Counted from the stretch's first letter, positions 1 through 8,825 are shown. The stretch: DNA of 56,160 nucleotides from Rhizobiaceae bacterium (GCA_019635695.1 JAHBYZ010000018.1:1-56160), one strand, 5' to 3'. Numbers and translations: made by a program. The notes: generated from the sequence alone by a model not told the origin.

Positions 1-1
1 T

Positions 2-820
2 GCCGATCAGGCCGCCCTCGACGACACCTGGACCGAACGCTTCGCCGGCATCGACCGGCTCTACGGCACGGGGGCGCTGGCGCGCTTCTCGCGCTGCCAT
101 GTCGCGGTGGTCGGCCTCGGCGGCGTCGGCTCGTGGGTGGTCGAGGCCCTGGCGCGCAGCGGGGTCGGGCGGATGACCCTGATCGACGCCGACGACCTCT
201 GCGTGTCGAACACCAACCGGCAGCTGCCCGCGCTCGCGGGCCAGTACGGGCGCGGCAAGGCGCAGGCGATGGCCGAACGCTGCCGCGCGATCAACCCGGC
301 GATGCAGGTCGACGAGATCGCCAGCTTCCTCACCCCGTCGAACCTCGAAGACCTCCTCGGTCGCGGCTACGACCTGGTGATCGATGCCTGCGACAGCTTC
401 CGCACCAAGGTCGAGGCCATCGCCTGGTGCCGTCGCCGCAAGTTGCCGATCCTGACCGTCGGCGCGGCCGGCGGGCGGCTCGACCCGACCCTCGTGCGCG
501 TGCGCGACCTCTCTCGCACCGAGCACGACGCCATGCTCGCGCTGATCCGCAAGAAGCTGCGCGCCGAATTCAACTTCCCGAAGAACCACCAGCGCTATTT
601 CGGCGTGCCGGCGATCTATTCGCTGGAGAACGTGCAGTATCCGCAGGCCGACGGCACGGTCTGCGGCCTGCGCCCGAAGCTCGGCGCGGATGCCGCGCTC
701 AAGCTCGACTGCGGCGTCGGGCTGGGCGCCGCGACCCATATCACCGGTGCCTTCGCCTTCGCCGCGGCGGGCAAGGCGCTGGAGATGCTGCTGAAGCCCA
801 GGCGGGCCGTCGCGGACTGA
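2..820 (+). CDS. tcdA: tRNA threonylcarbamoyladenosine dehydratase TcdA (5' truncated)
   Basis: E1-like ATP-dependent enzyme that cyclises t6A37 of ANN-decoding tRNAs to ct6A in the cytoplasm. The reading frame is open from base 2 to the TGA at 820, so the true start lies left of the window; the visible N-terminus carries the family lead-in RFAGIDRLYG, then the Rossmann nucleotide-binding stretch GLGGVGSW, the DADDLCVSNTNRQ region that contacts ATP, and DACDSFRTK further on. An internal GTG at 107 would remove the conserved lead-in and is unlikely to be the start. The insertion with NFPKNHQRYFGVPAIYS looks like gammaproteobacterial (Xanthomonadales) homologues rather than Rhizobiales, which is an impression from memory. 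It is followed at 86 nt by the pirin gene. The fold assignment is very safe. Confidence 0.92.
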   Translation, partial: ADQAALDDTWTERFAGIDRLYGTGALARFSRCHVAVVGLGGVGSWVVEALARSGVGRMTLIDADDLCVSNTNRQLPALAGQYGRGKAQAMAERCRAINPAMQVDEIASFLTPSNLEDLLGRGYDLVIDACDSFRTKVEAIAWCRRRKLPILTVGAAGGRLDPTLVRVRDLSRTEHDAMLALIRKKLRAEFNFPKNHQRYFGVPAIYSLENVQYPQADGTVCGLRPKLGADAALKLDCGVGLGAATHITGAFAFAAAGKALEMLLKPRRAVAD

Positions 821-906
821 TCTGCAACGATCCGTCCCAGCCCTGCGGCTGGGGTCCGTCGGTGGCGCACCGCATCTTGGCGGACGTCCAGTCCGAGGAG
901 GTTGCC

Positions 907-1785
907 ATGCTGCATTCCGCTCCCCCAGCATCCGCCGCGCGCGTGATCCGCACCGTGCAGGGCATGCCCACGTCCGATGGCGCGGGCGTCAAGCTGCGCC
1001 GGGTGATCGGCACGCCGCAACTGCCGGACCTCGATCCGTTCCTGATGCTGGACGAGTTCGGTACCGATCGCGCCGAGGACTACATCGCAGGCTTCCCGGA
1101 GCATCCGCACCGCGGTTTCGAGACCGTGACCTACATGCTCGACGGGCGCATGCGCCATCGCGACAACCACGGCAACGAGGGCCTGCTGGTGCCTGGTGCG
1201 GTGCAGTGGATGACCGCCGGGCGCGGCGTGGTGCATTCGGAGATGCCCGAACAGGAGGAGGGCCGCATGCGCGGCTTCCAACTGTGGGTGAACCTGCCGG
1301 CGCGCTTGAAGATGAGCGAGCCGGGCTACCAGGAGTTCCCGCCGGAGCGCATTCCGGTGGCGCATCCGGCCGAGGGCGTGTCGGTGAAGGTGATCGCCGG
1401 CAGCGTGGTGGATGCGGACGGCAGCGCCGTGAGCGGCCCGATCGTCCAGCCGGCGACCGAGCCGCTGTACTTCGACGTCGGCATGGCGCCGGGACGGACC
1501 TGGTCGCTGTCGCTGCCGGAAGGCCACAACGCCTTCGTGTTCGTGTTCGAGGGCGCGCTGTCCGTCGGCGAGGGTGACGATGCCCGTCCCTTGGCCACGC
1601 GGACCCTGGGCGTGCTCGGTGGCGGCGAGCGCGTGATCCTGGCGTCGGGCGACGCGGCCGCGCGCGCGATCCTCGTCGCAGGCCGTCCGCTGCGCGAACC
1701 GGTGGCGAAATACGGGCCGTTCGTGATGAACACGAAGGAAGAACTGATGCAGGCCTTCGTGGATTACCAGGAAGGCCGGTTCTGA
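907..1785 (+). CDS. Pirin family protein
   Basis: Bicupin of 292 residues, the usual size of bacterial pirins, which bind a metal (Fe) and in some cases act as quercetin 2,3-dioxygenases or redox sensors. The N-terminal cupin has the metal site residues in place: H66 and H68 in EHPHRGFETVTY, and H110 and E112 in GRGVVHSEMP. The C-terminal half holds the second, metal-free cupin and the typical end segment with REPVAKYGPFVMNT. The start at ATG 907 is fixed by an AGGAGG at 896-901 with 5-nt spacing; the open frame upstream has no such signal. Substrate and physiological role cannot be read from sequence. Confidence 0.93.
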   Translation: MLHSAPPASAARVIRTVQGMPTSDGAGVKLRRVIGTPQLPDLDPFLMLDEFGTDRAEDYIAGFPEHPHRGFETVTYMLDGRMRHRDNHGNEGLLVPGAVQWMTAGRGVVHSEMPEQEEGRMRGFQLWVNLPARLKMSEPGYQEFPPERIPVAHPAEGVSVKVIAGSVVDADGSAVSGPIVQPATEPLYFDVGMAPGRTWSLSLPEGHNAFVFVFEGALSVGEGDDARPLATRTLGVLGGGERVILASGDAAARAILVAGRPLREPVAKYGPFVMNTKEELMQAFVDYQEGRF

Positions 1786-1789
1786 ACAA

Positions 1790-1814
1790 CGACGGCGCGC
1801 GTCCGGCGCCGTCG
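1790..1814. terminator. Hairpin between convergent genes
   Basis: A perfect 9-bp stem (CGACGGCGC at 1790-1798, GCGCCGTCG at 1806-1814) with a 7-nt loop lies just after the pirin stop and before the end of the convergent gene. There is no U tract on either side, so termination is inferred from position and stem strength only. Confidence 0.5.
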
Positions 1815-1828
1815 TCCGGGACTGTGGA

Positions 1829-2287
1829 TCAGTTGCCGGCGAGCGCCGTGCCGAACTGCAGGCCCTGCACCATCTGCTTGTAGCGGCCGAGGTTCTCGGC
1901 GCTGTCGGTGCGGATGAAGACGTGGGCGACGTTGTTCGGGGCGACCTTGACCAGGGTCTCGCGAATCAGCTCGTTCGGCCTGCCGGCGATCTCGCTGCGA
2001 TACCAGTAGGTCTTCTGGCCATCGATCAGGCCCTCGCCGTCGCGCAGCGAACTGTTCGGCTTGAACGGCGAATGGCGGCCGATGGTGACCGCGAACGCTT
2101 CCTGGCCGTCGTCGGCGCGCATCGCGCGGCACAGCAGCATGTCGGGAGTTCGGAGGACCTGCCAGGAAAGGCTGTCCGCGGCCTCTTTCGGCAGATTCGG
2201 ACACTCAGGGGCAGCATTCTGCGCGTTCGCGCCACTCGCCCAGAACGCTGCAACCAGCGACAAACACAAGGAAAACTTGGTTTTCAT
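1829..2287 (-). CDS. Small secreted protein of unknown function
   Basis: A 152-residue protein starting with a clear Sec signal peptide (MKTKFSLCLSLVAAFWASGANA, cleavage likely after ANA). The mature part contains two cysteines (PECPN and LLCRAM) that could pair, and no recognised enzymatic motif. An upstream GTG at 2299 extends the frame by four codons, but the ATG at 2287 has TGAGGG at the right distance and opens directly into the signal peptide, so it is preferred. It converges on the pirin gene. It resembles uncharacterised Xanthomonadales periplasmic proteins in composition; no function is proposed. Confidence 0.75.
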   Translation of the reverse strand: MKTKFSLCLSLVAAFWASGANAQNAAPECPNLPKEAADSLSWQVLRTPDMLLCRAMRADDGQEAFAVTIGRHSPFKPNSSLRDGEGLIDGQKTYWYRSEIAGRPNELIRETLVKVAPNNVAHVFIRTDSAENLGRYKQMVQGLQFGTALAGN

Positions 2288-2433
2288 GGCGACCCTCACT
2301 GAACTTACGGGGGAGATGCCGGCCGATGTCGAGCCGGCTTACCACAAGTTCAAGCATATTGCATGCCAGTTTTTGTCCCGGATTGTTGCGTTTGCAACGA
2401 TCATGGCGAAGGGCGCGTGGGCGCGAACGCGAT

Positions 2434-2468
2434 GCGCACGACGCGCCCTGTCGGGCGTCGTCGTGCGC
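2434..2468 (-). terminator. Long hairpin downstream of aqpZ
   Basis: GCGCACGAC (from 2434) pairs with GTCGTGCGC (ending 2468), with a further GC-rich inner stem around a TGTC loop. It sits 22 nt beyond the aqpZ stop on the minus strand. No U run follows, so it may stabilise the 3' end instead of terminating. Confidence 0.45.
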
Positions 2469-2489
2469 GGTGGCTGCGGGTCGCGGACG

Positions 2490-3179
2490 TCAGTCGGTGT
2501 CGCTGCCCAGCCAGCGGTAGAGATAGCCGCCGATCAGGCCGCCGAGGATCGGTACCAGCCAGAACAGCCAGAGCTGCTGCAGCGCGCCGCCGCCGACGAA
2601 GACCGCCACGCCGGTGGAACGCGCCGGATTCACCGAGGTGTTGGTCACCGGAATGCTGATCAGATGGATCAGGGTGAGCGCCAGGCCGATGGCGATCGGC
2701 GCGAAGCCGGCGGGAATGCGGCTCGCCGTGGTCGTGCTGATGATGATCATCAGAAACATGAAGGTGAGAACGACCTCGATGACCAGCGCGGAGGTCAGCG
2801 AGTAACCGCCCGGCGAATGCTCGCCGTAGCCGTTGGACGCGAAGCCGCCGGCAACGAAGCCCGCCTTGCCGCTGGCGATCAGGTAGAGCACCGCGGCGGC
2901 GACGACCGCGCCGACCAGCTGGGCAATGACGTAGCCGAGTACGTCCTTCGCCGGGAAGCGGCCCGCCGCCAGCAGGCCGACCGTCACGGCCGGATTGAAG
3001 TGTCCGCCCGAGATGCTGCCGAAGGCGTAGGCGCCGGTCAGCACGGTCAGGCCGAAGGCCAGTGCAACACCGGTGAAGCCGATGCCGAGCTCGGGAAAGG
3101 CCGCCGCCAGAACGGCGCTGCCGCAGCCGCCGAAGACGAGCCAGAATGTGCCGAGGAACTCGGCGGCGAGTTTCTTCAT
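2490..3179 (-). CDS. aqpZ: Aquaporin Z
   Basis: Water-selective MIP channel of the inner membrane, 229 residues, close to E. coli AqpZ (231). Two NPA boxes are present: GGHFNPAVT (NPA at 62-64) and TSVNPARS in the second half, the latter carrying the selectivity-filter arginine. Six hydrophobic segments can be followed. The start [15 protein letters not shown] at 3179 is chosen because AGGAGGGA precedes it with 6-nt spacing; the longer open frame to 3251 adds residues that do not fit the family. It is the last gene of the left block that looks unlike the Rhizobiales backbone; a second MIP protein of a different subfamily lies at 48513-49211. Confidence 0.95.
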   Translation of the reverse strand: MKKLAAEFLGTFWLVFGGCGSAVLAAAFPELGIGFTGVALAFGLTVLTGAYAFGSISGGHFNPAVTVGLLAAGRFPAKDVLGYVIAQLVGAVVAAAVLYLIASGKAGFVAGGFASNGYGEHSPGGYSLTSALVIEVVLTFMFLMIIISTTTASRIPAGFAPIAIGLALTLIHLISIPVTNTSVNPARSTGVAVFVGGGALQQLWLFWLVPILGGLIGGYLYRWLGSDTD

Positions 3180-3314
3180 GGTATTTCCCTCCTCATACCA
3201 AAGTCGAAGACGTGGCATGCGAAGGGAGACTGCGTCGCGGCGCGAAATCAACCGCGCGTTGCGCTGCCCAAAGTTTAGTCACAGGATTATTGCCGTTGGG
3301 GCACGCAGCCGCCG

Positions 3315-3893
3315 TCACAGCAGCCGCGCCAGCTGCCGCCAGGTGCGCCTGTCGAAGGCGCGCTGGGCGTCGCGGTGCTGCGCCTTCAGGCGCTGGATCA
3401 GCGCTTCGGCGCGGTCGCGCAGCGCCCAGCAACTCTTCTCCGGCTCCAGCGCCTTCACCGCGGCGGCGATGCGCTTCTGGTAACTCTTGGCGATGGCGAC
3501 GTGGTGCATCTCGTGCGCGCGGATCACGCGCTCGAAATTTCTGGCCACCCGGGCTACGCCCTTCGGCGCATCGGAGCCGCCGCGCCATTCCGGCACGCGC
3601 AGTTCCACCTTCAGGCCGGTGTCGGCGGCGGCGACGCGGCAGACGCCCATTTCCGATCTCGTCTCGAAGCGCGGATCGAAGTCGATGAAGCCGATGCCAT
3701 ACACGCGCCCTCCCATCGGGGCGTGCAGCTTCACCGACCCGACCAGTTCGGCATGCGTCCTGCCCGAGATCGGGTAGGCCTCGATGTCGATGCGTGTTTC
3801 CACCGAGCCGCCGGCGATCAGCAGGGCGAGGCCCGCAGCCGCAACCCGTGCTGCCGCCCACGCAAAGCGACGCGATGCCGAAACGGCCGACAT
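3315..3893 (-). CDS. DUF922-type putative secreted Zn-dependent protease
   Basis: 192 residues from the ATG at 3893. An N-terminal hydrophobic stretch (residues about 11-28, AWAAARVAAAGLALLIAGG) is a signal peptide or membrane anchor. The domain that follows has the DUF922 layout, with the TGLKVELRVPEW strand and a HEMHH zinc-protease-like motif at H127-H131 (HExxH), so metallopeptidase activity is possible but inferred from the family description. Upstream in-frame starts at 3920 and 4013 exist; 3893 gives a normal signal peptide and has GGGGGTG just before it, a poor but usable SD. It looks like Rhizobiales proteins, so the taxonomic change in the window falls between this gene and aqpZ. 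Confidence 0.7.
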   Translation of the reverse strand: MSAVSASRRFAWAAARVAAAGLALLIAGGSVETRIDIEAYPISGRTHAELVGSVKLHAPMGGRVYGIGFIDFDPRFETRSEMGVCRVAAADTGLKVELRVPEWRGGSDAPKGVARVARNFERVIRAHEMHHVAIAKSYQKRIAAAVKALEPEKSCWALRDRAEALIQRLKAQHRDAQRAFDRRTWRQLARLL

Positions 3894-4473
3894 GAACACC
3901 CCCGAGCCCGCCGCCAGCATGCGCGATTTCACGCGCCATGCCAACACCGGAGCGGCCCGCGCCAATGAACGCATGTCCACAACATCTGGTAGCGGGCAGC
4001 CCGGTTCGCTCACGAGTCCCGGCGTGGCGGCATGGCGGAAAGCCGCATCGTGTCGACCCCTCGTGCGATTGGCGCCGGGGTTCTTCCTGGTCCGGGGGAG
4101 GAGTCATTTCATCAGGAAAAACGGGTGCTTGACTCCGGGTGGATTCGGAGTCCGGAGGTTCGGGGTCGCCATTTCACGAATTCGGGGCGGAATCGACCCA
4201 ATTCGGGTTCGAGGCTGTTCGCCGATTCAGCATATGGGTGCGTCACAATGCGTGATGCCTATATGTTGTGTCGAACAAACCATGAATCATCTGGAGTCAG
4301 CGATTCGTCGCCGATTCGTTCGAGACTCGTTCCAGAATCCCCCCAAAGGCCTTTTTCCGTAGCCTCCAACCCCCATATTCGGGCGATCCGAAGCACCGGG
4401 TTGGAACAGGGCTGCTGCCCATGCTAAGCGGCAGCTCCCACCCGACGGTCCCGAAAGGCCGCTCCTCGCAGCG
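3894..4473. other. 580-nt intergenic region without a gene
   Basis: Open frames here have no start signals and look like chance. The composition drops in GC relative to flanks. Its outstanding content is the GANTC cluster at 4101-4339, listed separately. Otherwise only a C-rich leader runs into the helicase gene, with no clear SD before ATG 4474. Confidence 0.6.
4101..4339. promoter_or_regulatory. Cluster of 12 GANTC (CcrM methylation) sites
   Basis: GANTC pentamers begin at 4101, 4131, 4142, 4148, 4190, 4224, 4284, 4294, 4302, 4313, 4324 and 4335. Chance expectation is about one per 256 bp. The last four are exactly 11 bp apart, so they face the same side of the helix. CcrM methylates GANTC in Alphaproteobacteria and its state reports replication timing; a regulatory role here is inference. 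Confidence 0.6.
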
Positions 4474-7400
4474 ATGAACATGCCATTCAAGCAGACTGGC
4501 AAGCAGGCCGGGCCGCTGGTGCTCTCGGGCCGCGACGTCACCGCGGTGCTGGGGCCGACCAACACCGGCAAGACGCATCTCGCCATCGAGCGCATGGTGG
4601 CCCACGACAGCGGGGTCATCGGCCTGCCGCTGCGGCTGCTGGCGCGGGAGGTCTACGGTCGCGTCGTCGACAAGGTCGGCGCGTCGAAGGTGGCGCTGAT
4701 CACCGGCGAGGAGAAGATCGTGCCGCCCGGCGCGCGCTTCTCGGTCTGCACGGTCGAGGCCATGCCCCGGCAGACCGACGCCTCGTTCGTCGCCATCGAC
4801 GAGGTGCAGCTCGCCGGCGACTTCGAGCGTGGCCACATATTCACCGACCGCATCCTGCACCTGCGCGGCCGCCACGAGACGCTGCTGCTCGGCGCCCACA
4901 CCATGCGCGGAATCCTCGAGAAGCTGCTGCGCGGCATCAATGTGGTCACCCGGCCGCGGCTGTCGCACCTCGCCTATGCCGGCTCGCGCAAGCTGACGCG
5001 GCTGCCGCGGCGCTCGGCCATCGTCGCCTTCTCCGCCGACGAGGTCTACGCCATCGCCGAGCTGATCCGTCGACGCCACGGCGGCGCGGCCGTCGTGCTG
5101 GGCGCGCTGTCGCCGCGCACCCGCAACGCGCAGGTCGAGCTCTACCAGTCCGGCGACGTCGACTACCTCGTCGCCACCGACGCCATCGGCATGGGGCTCA
5201 ATCTCGACGTCGACCACGTCGCCTTTGCGCAGGACCGAAAGTTCGACGGCCACCAGTACCGGCACCTAACGCCGGCCGAGATCGGCCAGATCGCCGGCCG
5301 CGCCGGCCGCCATCTGCGCGACGGCACGTTCGGCGAGACGGGGCGGATCGACAGCTTCGACCAGGATCTGGTCGAGAAGGTCGAGAGCCACGATTTCGAG
5401 CCGGTGCGCGTGCTGCAGTGGCGCAGCGCAGCGTTCGACTTCGCCTCGCTCGGCGCGCTGAAGCAGTCGATCGACGCCGTGCCAACGGTGGAAGGGCTGA
5501 CGCGGGCGCTGCCAGCGGCCGATCTCCTGGCGCTTGAGCACATCTCGCGCGACGATGACGTCGCCCGGCTGGCCGACAAGCCCAATCGCGTGGCGCTGTT
5601 GTGGGACTGCTGCGCGCTGCCGGACTATCGCCGCATCGCCCCCGCGCAGCATGCCGAGCTGGTGTCATCCATCTTCACCGACATCGCCAAGCGCGGCCAT
5701 GTCGACGAGAATTATCTCGCCCAGCAGGTGAAGCAGGCGTCGTCCACCGAGGGCGACATCGACGTGCTGTCAGCGCGCATCGCCCAGATTCGCACCTGGA
5801 CCTTCGTGTCGCACCGGCCAGGCTGGCTTGCCGATCCGGCACACTGGCAGGAAAAAACGCGCGAGATCGAGGACGCGCTGTCAGACGCGTTGCATGAGCG
5901 ATTGACGAAACGCTTCGTAGACCGCAGGACATCCGTGCTTATGCGGCGGTTGCGAGAGAACAGTATGCTGGAAGCTGAAATCAATTCCGCGGGCGCGGTG
6001 CTCGTAGAGGGCCACCATGTCGGCGAGCTTCAGGGGTTCCGCTTCACCGCCGACCAGAGCGCCGACGGCGAGGACGCGCGCGCCGTGCGCGGCGCCGCGC
6101 AGAAGGCGCTTGCGGGCGAGTATGAAAGCCGCGCCCAGCGCTTTGCCAACTGCCCGAACGGCGACCTCGCGCTTGGCTCGGACGGCGTGCTGCGCTGGAT
6201 CGGCGTGCCCGTCGCCACGCTCACAGCCGGCGAGAGCGCGCTGAAGCCCCGCGTGGTGCTGCTCGCCGACGAGCAGTTGACCGGCACGGCGCGCGACATC
6301 GTTCAGGCGCGGGCCGAGCGCTTCGTCGCGTTCCAGGTCGAAACCCATCTGAAGCCGCTGAACGATCTCGCCGGCGCCGAGGCCCTGCAGGGCATGGCGC
6401 GCGGCCTCGCCTTCCGGCTGGTCGAGAATCTCGGCGTGGTCAACCGGCGCGACGTCGCCGAGGATGTGCGCTCGCTCGACCAGGACCAGCGCGGCGCGCT
6501 GCGCCGGCTCGGCGTGCGCTTCGGGGCCTATCACGTGTTCCTGCCGGCGCTGCTCAAGCCGGCACCGGCCGGGCTGCTGACGCTGGTCTGGGCGCTCGCC
6601 AACGACGCCAAGGACAAGCCCGGCTTCGGCGACGTGGTCAATCTGCTCGCCTCGGGCCGCACCTCGGTGGTGGTCGATCCGACCTTCGAGAAGGCGTTCT
6701 ACCGGCTTGCCGGCTACCGCATCCTCGGGCGCCGCGCCGTGCGGGTCGACATATTGGAGCGGCTGGCCGACCTCATCCGGCCGGCGCTGTCCTGGAAGCC
6801 CGGCACCGGCGCGCGCCCGGACGGCGGCTTCGACGCGGGCGCCTTCGTGGTCACGCCGCCGATGATGTCGATCCTCGGCGCCAATGCCGACGACATGGAG
6901 GAAATCCTCAAGGGCCTCGGTTATCGCGGAGAGCCGAAGCCGGCCACGGAAGTCGCGGCGAAGCTTGAGGCACACGACGTGGCGTTCCGCGCGGCCGAGG
7001 CCGCGAAGGCGGCGGCCGTGCAGCCCGTCGAGCCGCAGGAGCTGACGGCGGATCCGTCGGTCGCTCCCACGATCGCGCAAGGTGCCGAGCCGGTTGCGGG
7101 CGAAACCTCGCCCGACGGTGCGGACGACGACGCGGAAGTGTCGGCCGTCGGGCCTGACATCGCGCATGAGGAGCCGGCGCCCGATCCGGCGACGCAGGAC
7201 CAGGGCGACGATTACGCCGACCCCGCTGTCGCGCCGACGCCGGTGGAGGCCGTCGAGGCTGCCGGGCAAGCGCCTGCCGAGGTCCATGCTGAGGCGGTGG
7301 AAGTCACCGTCGCCGAGCAGCCGCCGGAAGCCGTCGTCGCGCCGGAAGCCACGGCAGAACCCGCCGAGGCGCCGAAGCCAATCATGGTGTGGCGGCAGGG

Positions 7401-7911
7401 CCGCTTCGGCGACCGCAACCGGCAGGGGCACGGCGAGAGGCGCGGCCCGCGCCATCGCGGCCGGCCGGGCGGCCAGCGTCCGGGCGAGGCAGCAGCGACC
7501 GAAGGCGCTGCCGCTGGCGGAGACCAGCAGACGGGCGAGCGCTCAGACCGTGGGCCTGACCGCAACAGGGGCAATTTCCGCGGCCGCGAGGGAGAGCGCG
7601 GGGAAAAGCGCTTCGGCGGCAAGCCCGGCGAGAACAGAACCGCGGAGGGCCGATCCGGTGAGGGCAGGCCGGGGGGCGACAAGCCGTGGCAGCGCGACCG
7701 CAACGCCAAGCCGCGCGACGGCGAAGAGCGTCAGGGGCGTGGTGGCGGCCGTCGCGACAACCGCAGGGACGATCGCCGCGACGACCGCGAGCGCGGCAAG
7801 CCGCAGCAGGTTTTCGCCTCGACGCGCCCGCGCGACGAGAAGCCCGGCCGCATCGATCCGGATTCGCCCTTCGCCAAGCTCGCTGCGCTGCGCGACCAGC
7901 TGCGGAAGTGA
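4474..7911 (+). CDS. SUV3-like RNA helicase with RG-rich tail
   Basis: Superfamily 2 helicase of the Suv3 type, 1145 residues. Walker A is GPTNTGKT (27-34), Walker B is DEVQ (109-112) as in the Ski2/Suv3 group, and motif VI is QIAGRAGR (272-279). A helical C-terminal helicase extension reaches about residue 830. After that the protein turns acidic and Ala/Pro/Glu-rich (about 840-970) and then becomes RGG-rich and strongly basic (about 970-1125), ending in a short conserved PDSPFAKLAALRDQLRK. Mitochondrial Suv3 works with a 3' exonuclease in RNA decay; a similar role in alphaproteobacteria is inference. The gene leads a set with the S4 protein, fdxA and carD, an order seen in Rhizobiales. Confidence 0.9.
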   Translation: MNMPFKQTGKQAGPLVLSGRDVTAVLGPTNTGKTHLAIERMVAHDSGVIGLPLRLLAREVYGRVVDKVGASKVALITGEEKIVPPGARFSVCTVEAMPRQTDASFVAIDEVQLAGDFERGHIFTDRILHLRGRHETLLLGAHTMRGILEKLLRGINVVTRPRLSHLAYAGSRKLTRLPRRSAIVAFSADEVYAIAELIRRRHGGAAVVLGALSPRTRNAQVELYQSGDVDYLVATDAIGMGLNLDVDHVAFAQDRKFDGHQYRHLTPAEIGQIAGRAGRHLRDGTFGETGRIDSFDQDLVEKVESHDFEPVRVLQWRSAAFDFASLGALKQSIDAVPTVEGLTRALPAADLLALEHISRDDDVARLADKPNRVALLWDCCALPDYRRIAPAQHAELVSSIFTDIAKRGHVDENYLAQQVKQASSTEGDIDVLSARIAQIRTWTFVSHRPGWLADPAHWQEKTREIEDALSDALHERLTKRFVDRRTSVLMRRLRENSMLEAEINSAGAVLVEGHHVGELQGFRFTADQSADGEDARAVRGAAQKALAGEYESRAQRFANCPNGDLALGSDGVLRWIGVPVATLTAGESALKPRVVLLADEQLTGTARDIVQARAERFVAFQVETHLKPLNDLAGAEALQGMARGLAFRLVENLGVVNRRDVAEDVRSLDQDQRGALRRLGVRFGAYHVFLPALLKPAPAGLLTLVWALANDAKDKPGFGDVVNLLASGRTSVVVDPTFEKAFYRLAGYRILGRRAVRVDILERLADLIRPALSWKPGTGARPDGGFDAGAFVVTPPMMSILGANADDMEEILKGLGYRGEPKPATEVAAKLEAHDVAFRAAEAAKAAAVQPVEPQELTADPSVAPTIAQGAEPVAGETSPDGADDDAEVSAVGPDIAHEEPAPDPATQDQGDDYADPAVAPTPVEAVEAAGQAPAEVHAEAVEVTVAEQPPEAVVAPEATAEPAEAPKPIMVWRQGRFGDRNRQGHGERRGPRHRGRPGGQRPGEAAATEGAAAGGDQQTGERSDRGPDRNRGNFRGREGERGEKRFGGKPGENRTAEGRSGEGRPGGDKPWQRDRNAKPRDGEERQGRGGGRRDNRRDDRRDDRERGKPQQVFASTRPRDEKPGRIDPDSPFAKLAALRDQLRK

Positions 7912-7938
7912 CGGCGAACGCCTGATGGCCGAGGCTTG

Positions 7939-8319
7939 ATGGTCGAGACCGGTCGCCAGCGCATCGACAAGTGGCTGTTCTTCGCGCGCGTGGTGAAGTC
8001 GCGCACGCTGGCCGCGAAGCTTGTCGAGTCGGGCAAGGTCCGTATCAACGCGGAGCGGGTGGTGCAGCCGGCGCATGCGGTGAAGCCCGGCGACGGACTC
8101 ACCATCACGCTGGAGCGGCAGGTTCTGGTACTCAAGGTGCTGGCGCCGGGCGCCCGGCGCGGCCCGGCCGAGGAAGCACGCACGCTCTACGAGAACCTTT
8201 CCGCGCCTCCCCCGAAGGCGGCGCCGCCTCCCGCCGAGCCGGCCGTACGGGAGCAGGGCTCGGGCCGTCCGACCAAGCGCGAGCGGCGCGAAACCGACCA
8301 GCTGAAGGGCCGAAGCTGA
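7939..8319 (+). CDS. S4-domain RNA-binding protein (Hsp15/HslR type)
   Basis: 126 residues. The S4 RNA-binding fold occupies residues about 6-70: [20 protein letters not shown], then the SGKVRINAE loop and the KPGDGLTI strand. Hsp15 proteins bind stalled 50S subunits carrying nascent chains; that activity is known for E. coli HslR and only inferred here. A Pro/Ala linker and a basic tail (RPTKRERRE) follow. ATG 7939 is preferred over the TTG three bases earlier. It begins 27 nt after the helicase stop and is probably co-transcribed with it, which fits a shared role in RNA and ribosome handling. Confidence 0.88.
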   Translation: MVETGRQRIDKWLFFARVVKSRTLAAKLVESGKVRINAERVVQPAHAVKPGDGLTITLERQVLVLKVLAPGARRGPAEEARTLYENLSAPPPKAAPPPAEPAVREQGSGRPTKRERRETDQLKGRS

Positions 8320-8428
8320 AAAGCCGTTCTCCAAACGGGGCGGTTGCGCGAAAACGCCGCCTTGTCATGCCCGGTCAAAGGAACTAGGTCACCCTTCGTT
8401 CCAGCCTTTTCGTCCTCCCGGGCATGCC

Positions 8429-8767
8429 ATGACCTACGTCGTCACCGACAACTGCATCCGCTGCAAGTATATGGACTGCATCGAGGTGTGTCCGGTCGAC
8501 TGTTTCTACGAGGGCGAGAACATGCTCGTCATCCACCCCGACGAGTGCATCGACTGCGGCGTGTGCGAGCCGGAATGCCCGGCCGACGCGATCAAGCCCG
8601 ATACCGAGCCGGGTCTCGACAAGTGGCTGAAGATCAACACCGAATACGCTTCGCTCTGGCCCAATATCACGGCCAAGAAGGAACCGCCCGAAGACGCCAA
8701 GGAAATGGATGGCGTCGAGGGCAAGTTCGAGAAGTATTTTTCGCCGGAGCCCGGCAGCGGCAACTGA
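8429..8767 (+). CDS. fdxA: 7Fe ferredoxin FdxA
   Basis: 112-residue cytoplasmic electron carrier. The two cluster-binding blocks are visible: [19 protein letters not shown] (C9, C12, C17, C21, C25) and [13 protein letters not shown] (C40, C43, C46, C50). The pattern with the extra CKYMDC spacing marks the 3Fe-4S/4Fe-4S FdxA family, and the long C-terminal tail ([17 protein letters not shown]) is typical for proteobacterial FdxA. It lies between the S4 gene and carD, as in other Rhizobiales. Two short GC hairpins follow the stop. Confidence 0.96.
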   Translation: MTYVVTDNCIRCKYMDCIEVCPVDCFYEGENMLVIHPDECIDCGVCEPECPADAIKPDTEPGLDKWLKINTEYASLWPNITAKKEPPEDAKEMDGVEGKFEKYFSPEPGSGN

Positions 8768-8776
8768 CCTCGCCCG

Positions 8777-8825
8777 CCCGGCATCGCCGGGACCGGTATG
8801 GTTAACGCCCGCCTGCTCCGCGGGC
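8777..8825 (+). terminator. Tandem GC hairpins after fdxA
   Basis: CCCGGC/GCCGGG around an ATC loop (8777-8791) is followed by GCCCGC/GCGGGC around a 7-nt loop (8807-8825). No U tract is present, so a transcript end is likely but not certain. Confidence 0.4.

Noticed and set aside
133..906. In-frame extension upstream of pirin over tcdA
   Set aside because: The extension is an Arg-rich out-of-frame reading of tcdA; the AGGAGG before ATG 907 defines the real start.
3784..4427. Plus-strand open frames in the gap before the helicase gene
   Set aside because: No SD, no recognisable domain, and they run through the GANTC array and over the DUF922 gene; probably chance.
5881..7455. 524-codon minus-strand frame inside the helicase gene
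   Set aside because: Antisense shadow with arginine/leucine/glycine-rich translation and no start signal.
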